Both the position numbers and the translations under genes were made by a program. This document shows, one piece after another, positions 62,937 through 64,000 of a stretch of 64,000 nt of DNA. How positions within the stretch are numbered: the first letter of the stretch is position 1; each line of letters opens with the position of its first letter. The stretch is taken from contig NZ_PJNW01000008.1 in the NCBI RefSeq assembly GCF_002844595.1, positions 1 through 64,000 on the forward strand, in the 5' to 3' direction. The stretch comes from Pleomorphomonas diazotrophica. Its GTDB lineage: Bacteria > Pseudomonadota > Alphaproteobacteria > Rhizobiales > Pleomorphomonadaceae. A model generated the notes under the pieces. That model made no database searches and was not told the origin of the DNA. It saw nothing but the letters and a program-made list of their open reading frames with translations.

Positions 62937-64000
62937 ATGGCGCTCGGAAAACAACTTCAGACCGCGCTGAGCGTCAGTCGGCGCGTTTCGCTGCTCGTGG
63001 GCGTGCTCGCGGCTTCCTGTCTCGCCATATCCCTGGCTTTGATGCTTGCCCGTCTTGGCACTCTGCCGTCATCCTGGCAGCCGGCGCTGTTGGCGGGCCT
63101 CGTTTCCGAAACCCTGCTGCTGCTGCTGATCGTCGTCATCGGCTTTCTGTTGATGCGCAAGAGCCTGGACCTGATGCAGGGCGAGGAGCATGCGGAAAGC
63201 TCCTCTCGGGTGGATCCCGTCACCTTGGCGCTGACGCGCGGCGACTTTCTCGACGAGTTGCGCCGCCGCGTTCAGACCGCCGGTGACCGCCGCCACGCCT
63301 ACGTGATGCTCGACCTTGATCACCTCAAGGCGCTCAACGACACCTTTGGTCATTCGGCCGGCGACGAAGCGCTGGCGCAGTTGGTCCGCATCTGCCGCGA
63401 CGAACTGCCCGGCGCCATCATCGGCCGGCTCGGCGGCGACGAGTTCGCCATGCTTCTTACCGACTGCTCCTCGCGCGGCGAAGTCGTGCAGGCTGTGAAG
63501 GCATTGCTCGACCGGTTGCGTCAGCCCGTTCAGATCAATGGCCGCACCATGCGCCTGTCGGCCACTGCCGGCATCGCCATGGCGCCCGACGACACGCATA
63601 TCGCCTTGGAGCTGGTCAATCTCGCCGATCTCGCCCTGTACAAAGCCAAGCAGGCGCGCGGCTCGGTGCTGTCCTACAACTCGCGCATGCTGGTAGACGA
63701 CCGCTATACCCGGCTGCTGACGCGCGAGCTGCGGGCGGCCATCTATCTCAACCAGCTCGACATGCACTACCAGCCGATCGTCGCCGAAGATGGCGTCGAG
63801 CAGACCGCCTTCGAGGCGCTGATCCGCTGGCACCACCCGCTGCGCGGCACCATTCCGCCAGCGGAGTTCATTTCCGTTGCCGAACAGTCGACGCTGATCG
63901 AAGAGGTGGGCGAGTGGGTGATCCGCCGCGTCATCCGCGACGCTGTCCGCTACGGACGCTATCAGTTCGGCATCAATGTCTCTGCGGTTCAGCTCAAGCA
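62937..64000 (+). CDS. GGDEF-EAL protein, cut by window end
   Basis: Starts at ATG 62937. Two N-terminal membrane helices (about 15-40 and 48-72), then a GGDEF domain with VMLDLDHLKALNDTFGHSAGDEAL and the intact GRLGGDEFAML, and the start of an EAL domain with AFEALIRWHHPLRGTIPPAEFI and QFGINVSAVQL at the window edge. It could both make and break cyclic di-GMP; the EAL residues beyond the window decide this. No upstream partner in the same operon. Confidence 0.92.
   Translation, partial: MALGKQLQTALSVSRRVSLLVGVLAASCLAISLALMLARLGTLPSSWQPALLAGLVSETLLLLLIVVIGFLLMRKSLDLMQGEEHAESSSRVDPVTLALTRGDFLDELRRRVQTAGDRRHAYVMLDLDHLKALNDTFGHSAGDEALAQLVRICRDELPGAIIGRLGGDEFAMLLTDCSSRGEVVQAVKALLDRLRQPVQINGRTMRLSATAGIAMAPDDTHIALELVNLADLALYKAKQARGSVLSYNSRMLVDDRYTRLLTRELRAAIYLNQLDMHYQPIVAEDGVEQTAFEALIRWHHPLRGTIPPAEFISVAEQSTLIEEVGEWVIRRVIRDAVRYGRYQFGINVSAVQLK

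Overview
The window looks like chromosomal DNA of a GC-rich alphaproteobacterium of the order Hyphomicrobiales. The best support is gene order and family content. There is an ordered block DUF2948-hisD followed further on by UPF0262, a low-molecular-weight phosphatase, infA, maf and yacG. There is also an EcfG-like sigma factor with a NepR-like protein and matching promoters. Genus cannot be fixed from sequence reading alone; a Pleomorphomonas-like organism is only a guess.

Layout. 1-11.5 kb: a chemotaxis and signalling block (receptor, cheW, cheA, cheY and a STAS protein in one leftward operon), an HD-GYP response regulator, a lipoprotein, an OmpR/EnvZ-type two-component pair, a PilZ protein coupled to a 59-residue membrane protein, and a PAP2-like membrane enzyme. 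11,597-33,490: a 21.9 kb genomic island inserted in the 3' half of tRNA-Thr(GGT). It is bounded by a 59-bp perfect direct repeat and carries matching arm-type repeats near both ends and a tyrosine integrase. Its cargo is mostly unknown or conflict-type genes: DUF2806, DUF6641, a three-gene ATP-grasp/acidic peptide/membrane protein cassette, a 573-residue orphan protein, two XRE regulators, a minimal tyrosine recombinase, an EVE-like plus GIY-YIG protein, a HUH Rep-like protein, a DEDDh exonuclease, a class III nucleotide-cyclase-like protein, a DUF6119 protein and a HEPN-like protein. 33.8-41.4 kb: a LacI-controlled sugar uptake operon (ABC importer, glycosidase-like protein, serine hydrolase) with a clear palindromic operator. 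41.6-52.9 kb: housekeeping genes (murA, hisD, htpG, infA, maf, yacG, tRNA-Phe) and a second chemoreceptor. 53.2-56.8 kb: a RidA/TetR divergent pair with three operator copies, a membrane-DUF305 fusion and a siderophore-interacting protein. 57-62.6 kb: a general-stress cluster with an EcfG-like sigma factor, a NepR-like protein, two DUF892 proteins, a BON protein and an SDR. Four of its genes have GGAAC-N16-(C/G)GTT promoters. The window ends inside a GGDEF-EAL gene.

The most interesting candidates for a little-described system are three. First, the island cassette at 13,922-15,899, where an MvdD-like ATP-grasp ligase follows an acidic protein with two T-K-T-x4-E-x-D-D core-like repeats and precedes a multi-pass membrane protein. 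Second, the EVE-GIY-YIG gene at 22,968-24,287, a plausible modified-DNA nuclease. Third, the cyclase-like/DUF6119 divergent pair at 27,036-29,875. All functional statements are by family resemblance read by eye; no database search was run.
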